From NCBI RefSeq assembly GCF_014873705.1, contig NZ_JADBDS010000002.1:496001-560000 (forward strand): 64,000 nucleotides of DNA, written 5' to 3'. The notes under the pieces are model-generated. The model had not been told where the DNA came from, did no database searches, and saw nothing but the letters and a program-made list of their open reading frames with translations. The translations under genes and the position numbers were made by a program. The stretch is from Mycobacterium sp. OAS707. Lineage in GTDB: Bacteria > Actinomycetota > Actinomycetes > Mycobacteriales > Mycobacteriaceae. This document shows positions 50,477-59,695 of the stretch, in pieces. Numbering within the stretch: the stretch's first letter is position 1; the number at the start of each line of letters is the position of its first letter.

Positions 50477-52522
50477 TTACAGTGCGAGGCAAAGCCTGTA
50501 CGCGTCGAACACTGCCGCGTGAATGTTGCGGCTGGCCACGGCATCTCCGATGCGGAACAGCTGATAGCGGCCGTCCGGATTGCGCCGCACCTGCTGCGGT
50601 TGCAGGTCAAGAAGCGCCCGCTGGTCGACCTCGCCGAGGTTCGACGAGCCCGCCCGCAACGAGAAGTACAGCTCATCTGATGGCAGCGTGCCGTGCTCGA
50701 CGACGATCTGGTCGACGATGCGTTGCCGGGTGACGTGCGCGTATTCGTTGTACAGATCGGCTTCCAGCCGGCCGTCCTTGCGGCGCACCGCGGTCAGCCG
50801 CTCGTTGAGCGTGACCCGCACGTCATGCTCGGCGAACACCTTGAAGTAGCCCGGGTAGTTGACCCCGCCGACATCGGGGGCCAAAACCCTTTCAGGCGTG
50901 ACGAATTCGATCTTGGCGCCCGCGCGGGCCAGTACCTCTGCGGCATCGAGGCCCGGGTGCTGACCGTTGTCGTCGAACAGCAGCACGTCGCCCTTGGCCC
51001 GGAACGAGCCGCTCAACACGTCCCAGCCGTCGGAGACCAGTTGCGCTCCCTCGGTGAGGAATTTGGTGTTGGGCACGCCGCCGGTGGCGATCACGACCAG
51101 ATCGGGATCTTCGGCGAGCACCTCATCAGCCTCGGCGTACGTGTTGTAGCGGATGTCGACGTCGAGATGTTTGCACTCTGCCAACCGCCAGTCGACGATG
51201 CCGATCAAGTCCCGCCGGCGCGGCGACGACGACGCGAGGCGAATCTGGCCGCCCGCCGCATCGCTGGCCTCCAGCACCACCACCTTGTGCCCTCGCAGAC
51301 CGAGCACCCGCGCCGCCTCCAGGCCCGCGGGCCCGGCACCGACGACGACGGCCTTGCGCGGCGCGCCGGTGGCCGCCGGTACGTGGTGCGGCAACCGGTC
51401 TTCCCGACCGGTCGCGGGGTTGTGGATGCACTTGGCGTCGCGGGCCTGGTAGATCTCGTCGAGGCAGAGGCTGGCGCCGACGCACGGTCGGATCCGGTCC
51501 TCCTCACCCGCTTGGATTTTCGCGACGATGTGCGGATCTGCGATGTGCGCACGCGTCATCCCGACCAGATCGAGCAGGCCGTCACGGATGGCGTGGCGAG
51601 CGGTGGCCGCGTCGTTGATTCGGGACGCGTGCATCACGGGGACGCCGACCTGGCGTTTGATTTCCCCTGCGAATTCCAGATGGGGGGCAACCGGTGTGCC
51701 CATCGGTGGGATCGCCCGCGACAGCGCTTCGTCGCTGCCCATGTATCCGCGGATGATGCTGATGAAGTCGATGCCCTCTGCGACGACCTGATGTGCGATC
51801 GCGAGCGCCTCGTCGCGGCCGAGGCCGCCAGGCATCTCCTCGTCGAAGGACATCCGGATGCCGACGGCGAAGTCGGGGCCTGCGGCTTCACGCACCGCGC
51901 GAATCACGCGCAGCGGGAAGCTCATCCGGTTCTCCAGGCTGCCGCCGAACTCGTCGTCGCGGTGGTTGGTCAGCGGTGACCAGAACGCGTCGAGCAGGTG
52001 GGTGTAGGCCTCGATCTCAACCCCATCGAGCCCGGCCTCACGGCATCGTGCCGTCGCGTCGGCATACGCCGCCACGATGCGGTCCATATCCCATTCCTCG
52101 GCCACCTTGGGGAAAGCCCGGTGCGCGGGCTCGCGGAGCGGCGACGGATAGACCACCGGCAGCCAGTCGCCGTCGTAATTACTCGTGCGGCGGCCAAGGT
52201 GAGTGATCTGACACATCACGGCGGTCCCGTGTTCGTGCACGCCGTAGGCGAGTTCACGCAACCACGGCACGATCTCGTCCTTGTAGACGTGCATGTTGCC
52301 GAACGCAGCCGGACTGTCGGGCGCCACGACCGCGGACCCGCCGATCATGGTCAGGCCGATACCACCCTTCGCCTTCTCCTCGTGGTACAGCCGGTAGCGC
52401 TCCTTGGGCATGCCGTCCTCGGTGTACGACGGCTCGTGCGAGGTGCTGACCACCCGGTTGCGCAGGGTGAGATGCTTCAGCTCGAACGGCTGCAGCAAGG
52501 GGTCGATGAGTTGGCGGGTCAT
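50477..52522 (-). CDS. DgcA-like NADH:flavin oxidoreductase/demethylase
   Basis: A 681-residue protein of the trimethylamine dehydrogenase/2,4-dienoyl-CoA reductase group: an FMN TIM barrel (residues 1-345), a short cysteine cluster, and FAD/NAD domains (KAVVVGAGPAGLEAARVLGL, GxGxxG at 395-400). Proteins of this type encoded with sox genes are DgcA dimethylglycine demethylases or stachydrine/N-methylproline demethylases. The cluster reads RPCVGASLCLDEIYQARDAKC: C347, C353 and C365 are present, while the position of the fourth cysteine of trimethylamine dehydrogenase is Ala350. ATG at 52522 overlaps the soxG stop codon. No DgcB partner is found in the window. Confidence 0.82.
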   Translation of the reverse strand: MTRQLIDPLLQPFELKHLTLRNRVVSTSHEPSYTEDGMPKERYRLYHEEKAKGGIGLTMIGGSAVVAPDSPAAFGNMHVYKDEIVPWLRELAYGVHEHGTAVMCQITHLGRRTSNYDGDWLPVVYPSPLREPAHRAFPKVAEEWDMDRIVAAYADATARCREAGLDGVEIEAYTHLLDAFWSPLTNHRDDEFGGSLENRMSFPLRVIRAVREAAGPDFAVGIRMSFDEEMPGGLGRDEALAIAHQVVAEGIDFISIIRGYMGSDEALSRAIPPMGTPVAPHLEFAGEIKRQVGVPVMHASRINDAATARHAIRDGLLDLVGMTRAHIADPHIVAKIQAGEEDRIRPCVGASLCLDEIYQARDAKCIHNPATGREDRLPHHVPAATGAPRKAVVVGAGPAGLEAARVLGLRGHKVVVLEASDAAGGQIRLASSSPRRRDLIGIVDWRLAECKHLDVDIRYNTYAEADEVLAEDPDLVVIATGGVPNTKFLTEGAQLVSDGWDVLSGSFRAKGDVLLFDDNGQHPGLDAAEVLARAGAKIEFVTPERVLAPDVGGVNYPGYFKVFAEHDVRVTLNERLTAVRRKDGRLEADLYNEYAHVTRQRIVDQIVVEHGTLPSDELYFSLRAGSSNLGEVDQRALLDLQPQQVRRNPDGRYQLFRIGDAVASRNIHAAVFDAYRLCLAL

Positions 52523-53103
52523 AGCGTGTACTCCTCGGCCGCGTCGAGCAGCCACTCAGCCAGATAACGGGCGAACGTCGAGCGCACCAGAATCCGGTAG
52601 TCGTCGCCGGAACTGTTGACCGCCAACAGGATGACGCCGGCCTGGCCGAGCATCGTCTCTGCCGCGGTGCCAGCGCCGAACGCCTGCGGATGCAGATCGA
52701 GGGCGCATCCCTTGGCCAACACGTCACGGCTATGGGTTCCGCTCAGCCGCAGCGTGGTGCGCTGCGCCGATACGTCGATCGCGGCGCCGCCGTGCGGGCC
52801 GACGGCATCCCGCAGCCGGGCTTCCAGCTCGGGTCCGCCCAGCGCGGTTCCCGTGATCAGCCACTCGTCGGGACCCAGCCAGATTACCGTGGTGTCAACG
52901 CTTTTCGCGTAGGTGGACGCGGTGGTCGGTAGTTCGACGCCGAGCGCCTCCGCCGCCGCCCGAACACCCGGCCCCGCGGGGTCGACCCGCAGATCGACCA
53001 TCGTGACGAATGGCTCTTCCGCAATCGCAACCGAATTCGTCAGCTGCGCAAAGCGTGAGGCCCACGGCTGCAGCGGGCTCGTGCGTTCCAACGTGTCAGC
53101 CAT
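52519..53103 (-). CDS. soxG: Sarcosine oxidase gamma subunit
   Basis: A 194-residue SoxG-type protein: SPLQPWASRFAQLTNSVAIAEEPF, WLGPDEWLI and AAIDVSAQRTTLRLSG, DVLAKGCALDLHPQAF. The subunit has a GcvT-like fold and completes the heterotetrameric sarcosine oxidase; it has no active site of its own. The ATG lies inside the end of soxA (8-bp overlap ATGGCTGA), and the stop codon overlaps the DgcA-like gene. Confidence 0.87.
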   Translation of the reverse strand: MADTLERTSPLQPWASRFAQLTNSVAIAEEPFVTMVDLRVDPAGPGVRAAAEALGVELPTTASTYAKSVDTTVIWLGPDEWLITGTALGGPELEARLRDAVGPHGGAAIDVSAQRTTLRLSGTHSRDVLAKGCALDLHPQAFGAGTAAETMLGQAGVILLAVNSSGDDYRILVRSTFARYLAEWLLDAAEEYTL

Positions 53104-55936
53104 CGCGGCGCGCTCCTTCCGGGTCGACCAGCACCGAACCGGTGACTTCCACCGGCACCAGGGTTCCCTCGACGGGCACGTGCAAAGTTTCGCCGATGCG
53201 GGACTGACCCGCTTTGACCAACGCCAGCGCGAAGGTGCGGCCGAGCTCGGCGCTGCGGTAGCTCGACGTGACATGCCCCAGCATCGGCACCGGTGGCGGC
53301 GGCAGTGCGTCGTCGTCGCAGAACTCGACGATCTGTGAGCCCTCGGGCAGCCGCGTGACCCGGTCGACCGGCAACAACCCAACGAGCTGCTTGCGCAACG
53401 GATTCTGGTTCTCGATCCTGCTGAACGAGCGCTTTCCGATGAAGTCGGGCTTCTTTTTCGACACCGCCCAGGCCATCCCGAGATCGTGCGGAGAGACGGT
53501 GCCGTCGGTGTCCTGTCCGATGATCGGGTAGCCCTTCTCTGCACGCAGCACGTGCATGGTCTCCGTGCCGTACGGGGTGATGCCGTAGCGGCGGCCCGCC
53601 TCGAGCAACCGCTCCCACACAGCGGGTGCGTGCCAGGTGTTCACATTGACCTCGTATGCGAGCTCACCGGAGAAACTGACACGTGCGACCCGAACCGGCA
53701 CGCCGCCGAGGCTGGTGTCACGCCACGTCATGAACGGGAAAGCGTCATTGGACACGTCGAGATCGCCGAACACCGCGCCGATCACGTCGCGGGACCGCGG
53801 CCCGACGACCGGGAACGTCGCCAAGTGGTCGGTCACCGAGGTGAGCGCGACCTGCAGGTGCGGCCACTCCGTCTGCAGCCACTCCTCCATCCAGTCCAGG
53901 ATCTTCGCCGCGCCACCGGTGGTGGTGTACACCAGGAAACGATCCTCAGCGGCCCGCAGCACGGTGCCGTCGTCGATCACCATTCCGTCCACACCACACA
54001 TCACGCCGTACCGGATCGAGCCGACCTTGAGGCTGCTCATCAGGTTGGTGTAGACGCGATCCAGTAGCTCGGCGGCGTCACGGCCCTGGACGTCGATCTT
54101 GCCGAGGGTCGAGCCATCCAGGATGCCGACACCGCTACGGGCCGAGGCGCATTCGCGAAGTACCGCAGCGTCCATATCCTCGCCGGGATGTGGGTAATGC
54201 CGCGGTCGCTTCCACTGTCCGACATCCTCGAACACCGCGCCCTGCGCGACGTGCCAGTCGTGCAGCGCCGTCGTGCGGACTGGATCGAAAAGCGCACCGC
54301 GGTCGCGTCCGGCCAGCGCGGCGAACGCTACAGGCGTGTAAGGCGGCCGAAATGTGGTGGTGCCCAGCGCTTCGATGGGCAGGCCGAGCAATTCGGCGGT
54401 GATGCCGGAAGCGATCACCCCTGACGTCTTGCCCTGATCGTGCGCCGTCCCGATGGTGGTGTAGCGCTTGATGTGCTCGACCGACCGCATGCCGGCGCCA
54501 ACTGCACGGGCGATCTCGGCGACCGTCGCGTCGCGCTGCACGTCGACGAACTGATCCTGCTCGCGACCGGGGACCCGCCATAAAACCAAGCCGGGGCTGA
54601 CTGCCATGTCGGAAACCTCGGGCAGCGGATCCTGCGGCGTCAGTCCGAGCGCTGAGGCAGCCGAGTCGCGGCCTTCGCGCAGGCAACCCGCCAAGTCCAT
54701 CACGCCGTTGGCCGAACCCGCGACGCTCACTCCGTCGAGGTGCTCGCCGGGAACGAAACCGCCAAGCGCCGGGTCGTAGCGCAGCACGCCGCGGGCTTGA
54801 CTGAACAGGTGCACCGCCGGATTCCAGCCACCGCTGGCCAGCAGCGTGTCACACGGAACCGCCTCGGCTGCACCGACATTCTTGCCATCGAAGTCAGCCA
54901 CCAAGGCTGCCACGATGCGGTCGCCGCCGCGGGTGCCTGTTACCACCGCGCCGGCACGCAGCGGGATGCTCCGCCGCTCGCACTCGCGCTGAAGATCTTC
55001 CGAAACGTCGGCACGGGCGTCGACAATCACCTCGATGCGCACCCCCGCGTCGGCGAGGTCGAAGGCCGCCGCGTAGGCGCTGTCGTTCGTGGTGAACACC
55101 ACCGAAGACCGTCCGACCAGCACACCGTAGCGGTGCAGGAACGTCCGAGCGCTGTGCGCCAACATGATTCCAGGCAGGTCGTTGTCGGCGAACACGATGG
55201 GCCGCTCGTGGGCACCGGTCGCGATCAGCACATGACGCGCGCGGATCCGCCAGACCCGCTGACGGGACAACTTTGCGGGGGCTGCCGCGCCGAGGTGGTC
55301 GGTCCGTCGTTCGAGTGCGAGCACGAAGCCGTCGTCGTAGTGCCCGAACGCGGTGGTGCGCTGCAGGTGCCGCACCTCGGGATACGTCGCGAGCTCGTCG
55401 ACAACGGCGCGCACCCATTCAGTCGCCGCCTCGGCACCGACGCGGTCGTCGGTGCCGAGCAATGAGCCGCCCGCCTCGGACTGCTCGTCGACCAACACCA
55501 CCCGGGCGCCGGAGCGCGCAGCGGTCAGCGCGGCGGTCAGGCCAGCGGGGCCGGCACCGACGACCAGCAGGTCGGCGTGGGCATGCATCGCGTCGTAGCG
55601 CGCGGAATCGGCGATGTCGGCCAGCCGGCCCTGGCCAGGAAGACCGCGGGCGGCCAGACCGTCGTGCAGCTCGACCGTCGAAGCCAACAGCATCGGCTCG
55701 GGGAAGGGCGCCTCGATCTGCACCAGCCCGCCGGTGTCCTCGGCCCATGCGGCCGAAATGCCGCGTGGGCGGCCGAGTTTGACGCTGGTCGCGATCTTGT
55801 GCACGCCGTGGGCGAGCAGCGCCGACGCCAAGGTGTCACCGCGGTATCCGGTGTATGTGCGGCCGTCGAACGTGAACTCGTAGCCGGTGCCGCGGTCGAT
55901 GCGGCCACCCGTCTCGGTGCGGTACGAAGCGGTCAT
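53096..55936 (-). CDS. soxA: Sarcosine oxidase alpha subunit
   Basis: A 946-residue protein: an N-terminal ferredoxin-like part (YEFTFDGRTYTGYRGDTLASA), an NAD-binding domain (ADLLVVGAGPAGLTAALTAAR, GxGxxG at 127-132) with ALLASGGWNPAVHLF, and a C-terminal GcvT-like folate domain (ILDGSTLGKIDVQGRDAAELL, SFSGELAYEVNVN). The heterotetrameric enzyme oxidises sarcosine to glycine and H2O2, and with tetrahydrofolate yields 5,10-methylene-THF instead of free formaldehyde. ATG at 55936 overlaps the soxD stop codon by ATGA. Length agrees with the family (about 970). Confidence 0.94.
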   Translation of the reverse strand: MTASYRTETGGRIDRGTGYEFTFDGRTYTGYRGDTLASALLAHGVHKIATSVKLGRPRGISAAWAEDTGGLVQIEAPFPEPMLLASTVELHDGLAARGLPGQGRLADIADSARYDAMHAHADLLVVGAGPAGLTAALTAARSGARVVLVDEQSEAGGSLLGTDDRVGAEAATEWVRAVVDELATYPEVRHLQRTTAFGHYDDGFVLALERRTDHLGAAAPAKLSRQRVWRIRARHVLIATGAHERPIVFADNDLPGIMLAHSARTFLHRYGVLVGRSSVVFTTNDSAYAAAFDLADAGVRIEVIVDARADVSEDLQRECERRSIPLRAGAVVTGTRGGDRIVAALVADFDGKNVGAAEAVPCDTLLASGGWNPAVHLFSQARGVLRYDPALGGFVPGEHLDGVSVAGSANGVMDLAGCLREGRDSAASALGLTPQDPLPEVSDMAVSPGLVLWRVPGREQDQFVDVQRDATVAEIARAVGAGMRSVEHIKRYTTIGTAHDQGKTSGVIASGITAELLGLPIEALGTTTFRPPYTPVAFAALAGRDRGALFDPVRTTALHDWHVAQGAVFEDVGQWKRPRHYPHPGEDMDAAVLRECASARSGVGILDGSTLGKIDVQGRDAAELLDRVYTNLMSSLKVGSIRYGVMCGVDGMVIDDGTVLRAAEDRFLVYTTTGGAAKILDWMEEWLQTEWPHLQVALTSVTDHLATFPVVGPRSRDVIGAVFGDLDVSNDAFPFMTWRDTSLGGVPVRVARVSFSGELAYEVNVNTWHAPAVWERLLEAGRRYGITPYGTETMHVLRAEKGYPIIGQDTDGTVSPHDLGMAWAVSKKKPDFIGKRSFSRIENQNPLRKQLVGLLPVDRVTRLPEGSQIVEFCDDDALPPPPVPMLGHVTSSYRSAELGRTFALALVKAGQSRIGETLHVPVEGTLVPVEVTGSVLVDPEGARRDG

Positions 55937-56208
55937 GAGGTCACCGGCTTCTCTCCCATGCGGTAGACCGCGTGGAAGCGATAGGTCGCGGTGTCGCGCA
56001 CTGCGTTGAACCAGCGACGGCATCCCGCGCTGTGCACCCACCGTTCGGCGAACATGCCTTTGGTGTTGGCACGAAAGAACACGTAGTGCGCCCACTGCTC
56101 GTCGGTCAGCGCGTATGGATCGTCGGGGTAAGCGACGTGCGCCTGCCCACCGTAATGGAATTCGGTCTCTTCCCGGGGCCCGCACCACGGGCATTGGATG
56201 AGTTGCAT
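55933..56208 (-). CDS. soxD: Sarcosine oxidase delta subunit
   Basis: A 91-residue protein with the zinc-binding start MQLIQCPWCGPREETEFHYGG and HSAGCRRWFNAVRDT, typical of SoxD. It is a structural zinc subunit of the heterotetramer. ATG at 56208, 22 bp after soxB; the stop codon overlaps soxA. Confidence 0.92.
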   Translation of the reverse strand: MQLIQCPWCGPREETEFHYGGQAHVAYPDDPYALTDEQWAHYVFFRANTKGMFAERWVHSAGCRRWFNAVRDTATYRFHAVYRMGEKPVTS

Positions 56209-56230
56209 TGTCGTCCCAGCCTTTCGAAGA

Positions 56231-57475
56231 TCAGTGCGCGACTGCAGCGGCGCCGTGTTCGTCGACCAAAGCCCCAGAAACAAAGCGGTCGAGGCTGAAC
56301 GGGGCCGCATAGGGATGCGGCTCGTCGTTCGCGATGGTGTCGGCCAGACACCAGCCGATTCCCGGGGTGGCCTTGAAACCGCCTGTCCCCCAGCCACAGT
56401 TGAGGTAGAGATTGCGATACGGCGTGCGGCCGATGATCGGTGAGGCATCGGGGGTGGTGTCGACGATGCCGCCCCATGTCCGCAGCAGATGCGCGCGGGC
56501 GAAGATCGGGAACAGCTCGACTGCCGCGGCCATCTGCCGCTCGATGATGTGGAACGCGCCACGCTGCCCGTAGCCGTTGTACGAGTCGATGCCCGCGCCC
56601 ATCACCAGCTCACCCTTGTGCGCCTGTGACACATAGACGTGCACCGCGTTGGACATCACGATGGTCGGGTGCACGGGCTCGAGGAGTTCGGAGACCAAGG
56701 CCTGCAACGGATGGCTCTGCAGCGGCACCCGGAAACCCAGCATGTCGGTGAGCACCGACGTGTGCCCGGCCGCGCACATCGCGACCTGCCCTGCCGCGAT
56801 GTCGCCGAGCGTCGTGCTCACACCGGTGATTCGGTCGCCGTCGGTGGTGAAGCCGGTGACCTCGCAGCCCTGCAGCAGATCTACTCCGGCCGCATCGGCT
56901 CGACGCGCGAAACCCCAAGCGACGTAATCGTGTTTGGCGATACCGGCCCGCGGTTGGTACGTCGCGCCGAGCACCGGGTACCGCACGTCGGACGAGATGT
57001 TGACGATCGGGCAGATCTTCTTGACCTCGTCGGGTTCTAGCCACTCCGCGTCAACGCCGTTGAGCACGTTGGCTTCCACCCGGCGCACACTGTCGCGGAC
57101 GTCCTGCAGGCTGTGGGCGAGGTTGAGCACGCCGCGCTGGCTGAACAGGATCGGGTAGCCGAGGTCTTCTTCCAGGCCCTCCCAGAGCTTGAGCGAGTGC
57201 TCGTAGATCTGCGCGCTCTCGTCCCACAGGTAGTTCGACCGAATGAGCGTGGTGTTGCGGGCCATGTTGCCGCCGGCGAGCCAGCCCTTCTCGAGCACGG
57301 CGACGTTGGTGATGCCGTGGTTTTTCACCAGGTAGTGCGCGGTCGCCAGGCCGTGGCCGCCGCCGCCGATGATGACGACGTCGTAGGACCGCTTCGGCTC
57401 GGGATTGCGCCAGAGGAAGTCGGGGTGATCGGGCAGGTGCGCGCCCGGCGCCTGTGGACTCACGCGGCTCTCCAT
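56231..57475 (-). CDS. soxB: Sarcosine oxidase beta subunit
   Basis: A 414-residue DAO-type flavoprotein: [20 protein letters not shown] (GxGxxG near residue 40), [47 protein letters not shown], given here in parts. It holds the FAD where sarcosine is oxidised and the covalently bound FMN. Start at ATG 57475; the frame is open for another 23 codons upstream but these run through the operator. It heads the transcript soxB-soxD-soxA-soxG-dgcA-like-mscR-MBL, eight kilobases with overlapping starts. Confidence 0.94.
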   Translation of the reverse strand: MESRVSPQAPGAHLPDHPDFLWRNPEPKRSYDVVIIGGGGHGLATAHYLVKNHGITNVAVLEKGWLAGGNMARNTTLIRSNYLWDESAQIYEHSLKLWEGLEEDLGYPILFSQRGVLNLAHSLQDVRDSVRRVEANVLNGVDAEWLEPDEVKKICPIVNISSDVRYPVLGATYQPRAGIAKHDYVAWGFARRADAAGVDLLQGCEVTGFTTDGDRITGVSTTLGDIAAGQVAMCAAGHTSVLTDMLGFRVPLQSHPLQALVSELLEPVHPTIVMSNAVHVYVSQAHKGELVMGAGIDSYNGYGQRGAFHIIERQMAAAVELFPIFARAHLLRTWGGIVDTTPDASPIIGRTPYRNLYLNCGWGTGGFKATPGIGWCLADTIANDEPHPYAAPFSLDRFVSGALVDEHGAAAVAH

Positions 57476-57491
57476 CGGACAGTTGTTGTCT

Positions 57492-57544
57492 AACTGATAT
57501 ATCAGTTGTGGAGCACAGTATGGTACGTTGATGCACGCGGTCAA
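57492..57544. promoter_or_regulatory. soxB promoter with GntR-type operator
   Basis: AACTGATATATCAGTT (57492-57507) is a perfect 16-bp palindrome containing the 12-bp core found upstream of glyA. On the minus strand TTGACC (57544-57539), a 16-base spacer and CATACT (57522-57517) form a promoter, and the operator core starts about 11 bases downstream of the -10 box. The soxB ATG is 17 bp further. The GntR gene starts 62 bp away on the other strand, so autoregulation is expected. Confidence 0.78.
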
Positions 57545-57569
57545 GGGTCAATTCGGACGGGAGATGACA

Positions 57570-58235
57570 ATGAGCGTGGAGCTGGCCGAGACCGGCGACG
57601 GACCAACCCCGTCCAACGCCGACCTTGCCTACCAGATCATTCGCGAGCGGCTCATCATGCTCGACATCCGTCCAAGCGAGCCGATCAACGACGAGGCCCT
57701 GGCCCGCCAGCTCGGGTTCGGCCGCACCCCGGTGCGTGAGGCCCTCAAACGGCTCGAACGCGACAGGCTCGTCGTCGCCTATCCCCGCCGCGGCACGTTC
57801 GCCACGACCGTTGACATCACCGACCTGGCGCACATTCAGGAGATCCGCCGCCAACTCGAACCGGTGGTCGCCGCCCGCGCCGCGCGCACCGCACCGCTGG
57901 AAACCCGGAGGCAGCTAACGGCACTCGCCGACGAGATCTCCCGACTCGACCCCACCGACGATCCGCGGACGCTGCTGCGGTTGGACGTGCGGGTGCACAC
58001 CGCGATCTACAAAGCCTCGGGCAACCCGTATCTGGAGGACGTGCTCGTGTGCCAGGACGCGCACGCGACGCGCATCTGGTGTCTGTTCCTCGACCGGCTG
58101 TCGCACGTCGCCGAACACGTCACCGAACACGTCGGGCTGCTGCGCGCGATCGTCGACGGCGACGAGGAGCTCGCGGCGAAGCTGGCATCCGAACACGTGA
58201 TCGGCTTCGAACAAGCCGTGCGCGCAGTCCTTTAA
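57570..58235 (+). CDS. GntR/FCD-family regulator
   Basis: A 221-residue GntR-type regulator: winged HTH at residues 20-75 (ADLAYQIIRERLIMLDIRP, then LARQLGFGRTPVREALKRLERD and AYPRRGTFATTV), and an all-helical FCD effector domain after about residue 85 with metal-ligand-like residues in RLDVRVHTAIY and EHVTEHVGLL. FCD regulators often bind small carboxylic acids such as amino acids. The start ATG 57570 has GGGAG 8 nt upstream; ATG 57564 and 57531 are alternatives. Divergent from soxB across the palindrome, and the likely reader of the glyA operator too. Confidence 0.88.
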   Translation: MSVELAETGDGPTPSNADLAYQIIRERLIMLDIRPSEPINDEALARQLGFGRTPVREALKRLERDRLVVAYPRRGTFATTVDITDLAHIQEIRRQLEPVVAARAARTAPLETRRQLTALADEISRLDPTDDPRTLLRLDVRVHTAIYKASGNPYLEDVLVCQDAHATRIWCLFLDRLSHVAEHVTEHVGLLRAIVDGDEELAAKLASEHVIGFEQAVRAVL

Positions 58236-58948
58236 CGGCTGACACGCGGGGTCGTCGACCGCACGGGCATCCCGAATCGCGCCGGCACGCCGTCGCTGAA
58301 CGCCACGTGATCCGGCGGCCGCCCGTTCAGTTCGCCGAGCCCGACCGAGGCGAGCAGACCGTCATCGGAGAACTCGACCAGCTCGGCCCGTCGCAACGCC
58401 CAGACCGGATGTTCGTTTGGCACATACCAACTGCGGCCGGCACGAAATGTGTGCGCACCCCACCGCGCGGTCAGGAAATGCTCGAGCGGCCCGCACGCCA
58501 ACGAATCGGCGACCCGCACCTCGATGGCACTCGACGCGGTGACGCCCGGCCACCGAAGCGTCGATGTGTAGATGCGACGGTCGCCGCTGGACCGGTAGCT
58601 CATTCGCGCGAACCGGTAGGGCACGCCGACGATGCACCGACCGGCCGCGACCATGGCCAGCCGGTTGGCATCGAGGCTCAGAAAAACAACCCCACGCCGG
58701 CCCGTCGCATCCACCGAATACAGCCGGATGTTGGTCTCCAAAAACGTGCCGTACAGCGACATTTGAAACGGCACGACGCCGACGAAGCTGGCGCCCTCGA
58801 AGATGTCGGGCTCGGTGCCCGGCGGATACAGATGCGCGATGCTCGCCGGCTGGACCGCCCAGTGCAGGAACGACAGGTTGCGCCAGCGCTGCCGAAACAG
58901 TCGCGGCCAAGGCAGAATCGGCGCTTCTGGCGTCACCAATTCGGCCAT
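58232..58948 (-). CDS. DUF2071 (YqjF-like) protein
   Basis: A 238-residue protein of the YqjF/DUF2071 family: WRNLSFLHWAVQPASIAHLYPPG, FEGASFVGVVPFQM, FLETNIRLYSVDATGRRGVVFLSLDANRL and VPYRFARMSY. The fold is acetoacetate-decarboxylase-like, but the catalytic function is unknown. It overlaps the end of the GntR gene by 4 bp and ends the accessory stretch; prcA follows only 9 bp upstream on the same strand, so it may be transcribed from the proteasome operon. Confidence 0.8.
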   Translation of the reverse strand: MAELVTPEAPILPWPRLFRQRWRNLSFLHWAVQPASIAHLYPPGTEPDIFEGASFVGVVPFQMSLYGTFLETNIRLYSVDATGRRGVVFLSLDANRLAMVAAGRCIVGVPYRFARMSYRSSGDRRIYTSTLRWPGVTASSAIEVRVADSLACGPLEHFLTARWGAHTFRAGRSWYVPNEHPVWALRRAELVEFSDDGLLASVGLGELNGRPPDHVAFSDGVPARFGMPVRSTTPRVSR

Positions 58949-58957
58949 GGCGGCCCG

Positions 58958-59695
58958 CTAGCCGTCCTCCGGCTTCGGCGCTTCCGAATCCTCTTCAGGC
59001 AGAACAGCTTCCAATGCAGCGCCGGTGATTCGTCGGAATGCCCTGCGTGGCCGGTTCGCGTCGAGGATCGCGACCTCCAGAGTCGCCGGCCCGAGCGTGC
59101 GCGCCTCGGTGCCGCCGTTGCTCCCGGCCTTCAGCGCGGCGACCGCAACCTTCACCGCGTCCGACAAGCCGAGGTTCTCCGAGTAGGACTCGTTGAGCGC
59201 CGTCGCTATCGGTTCGGTGGTGCCGCCCATCACCACGAAGTGTGGCTCGTCGGCGATTGAGCCGTCATAGGTGATCCGGTACAGCTCAGGCGGTTTGGTC
59301 TCGCCGAAGTGAGCGACCTCTGCCACGCACAACTCCACCTCGTACGGCTTGGCCTGTTCGGTGAAGATCGTGCCGAGGGTCTGCGCGTACACGTTGGCCA
59401 GCTGCCTGCCAGTCACATCTCGACGGTCGTAGGCGTAGCCGCGCGTATCGGCGAACTGGATGCCGCCTCGACGCAGGTTGTCGAACTCGTTGAACCGCCC
59501 GACGGCCGCGAACCCGACGCGGTCGTAGAGCTCGCTGACCTTTTGCAGCGATCGCGACGGGTTCTCCGCCACGAAGAGCACGCCACCGGAGTAGGCCAGC
59601 GCCACCACGCTACGGCCGCGGGCAATGCCCTTGCGCGCGAGCTCCGAACGCTCGCGCATCGCCTGTTCGGGCGAGATGAAGTATGGAAAGCTCAC
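58958..59695 (-). CDS. prcA: 20S proteasome alpha subunit PrcA
   Basis: A 245-residue proteasome alpha-type subunit: [40 protein letters not shown], shown in part, is the N-terminal helix and gate region. Seven PrcA subunits form each outer ring and the entry gate of the mycobacterial proteasome. GTG at 59695 overlaps the prcB stop codon. The usual M. tuberculosis neighbour order dop-pup-prcB-prcA is kept, but pafA is far away. Confidence 0.96.
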   Translation of the reverse strand: MSFPYFISPEQAMRERSELARKGIARGRSVVALAYSGGVLFVAENPSRSLQKVSELYDRVGFAAVGRFNEFDNLRRGGIQFADTRGYAYDRRDVTGRQLANVYAQTLGTIFTEQAKPYEVELCVAEVAHFGETKPPELYRITYDGSIADEPHFVVMGGTTEPIATALNESYSENLGLSDAVKVAVAALKAGSNGGTEARTLGPATLEVAILDANRPRRAFRRITGAALEAVLPEEDSEAPKPEDG

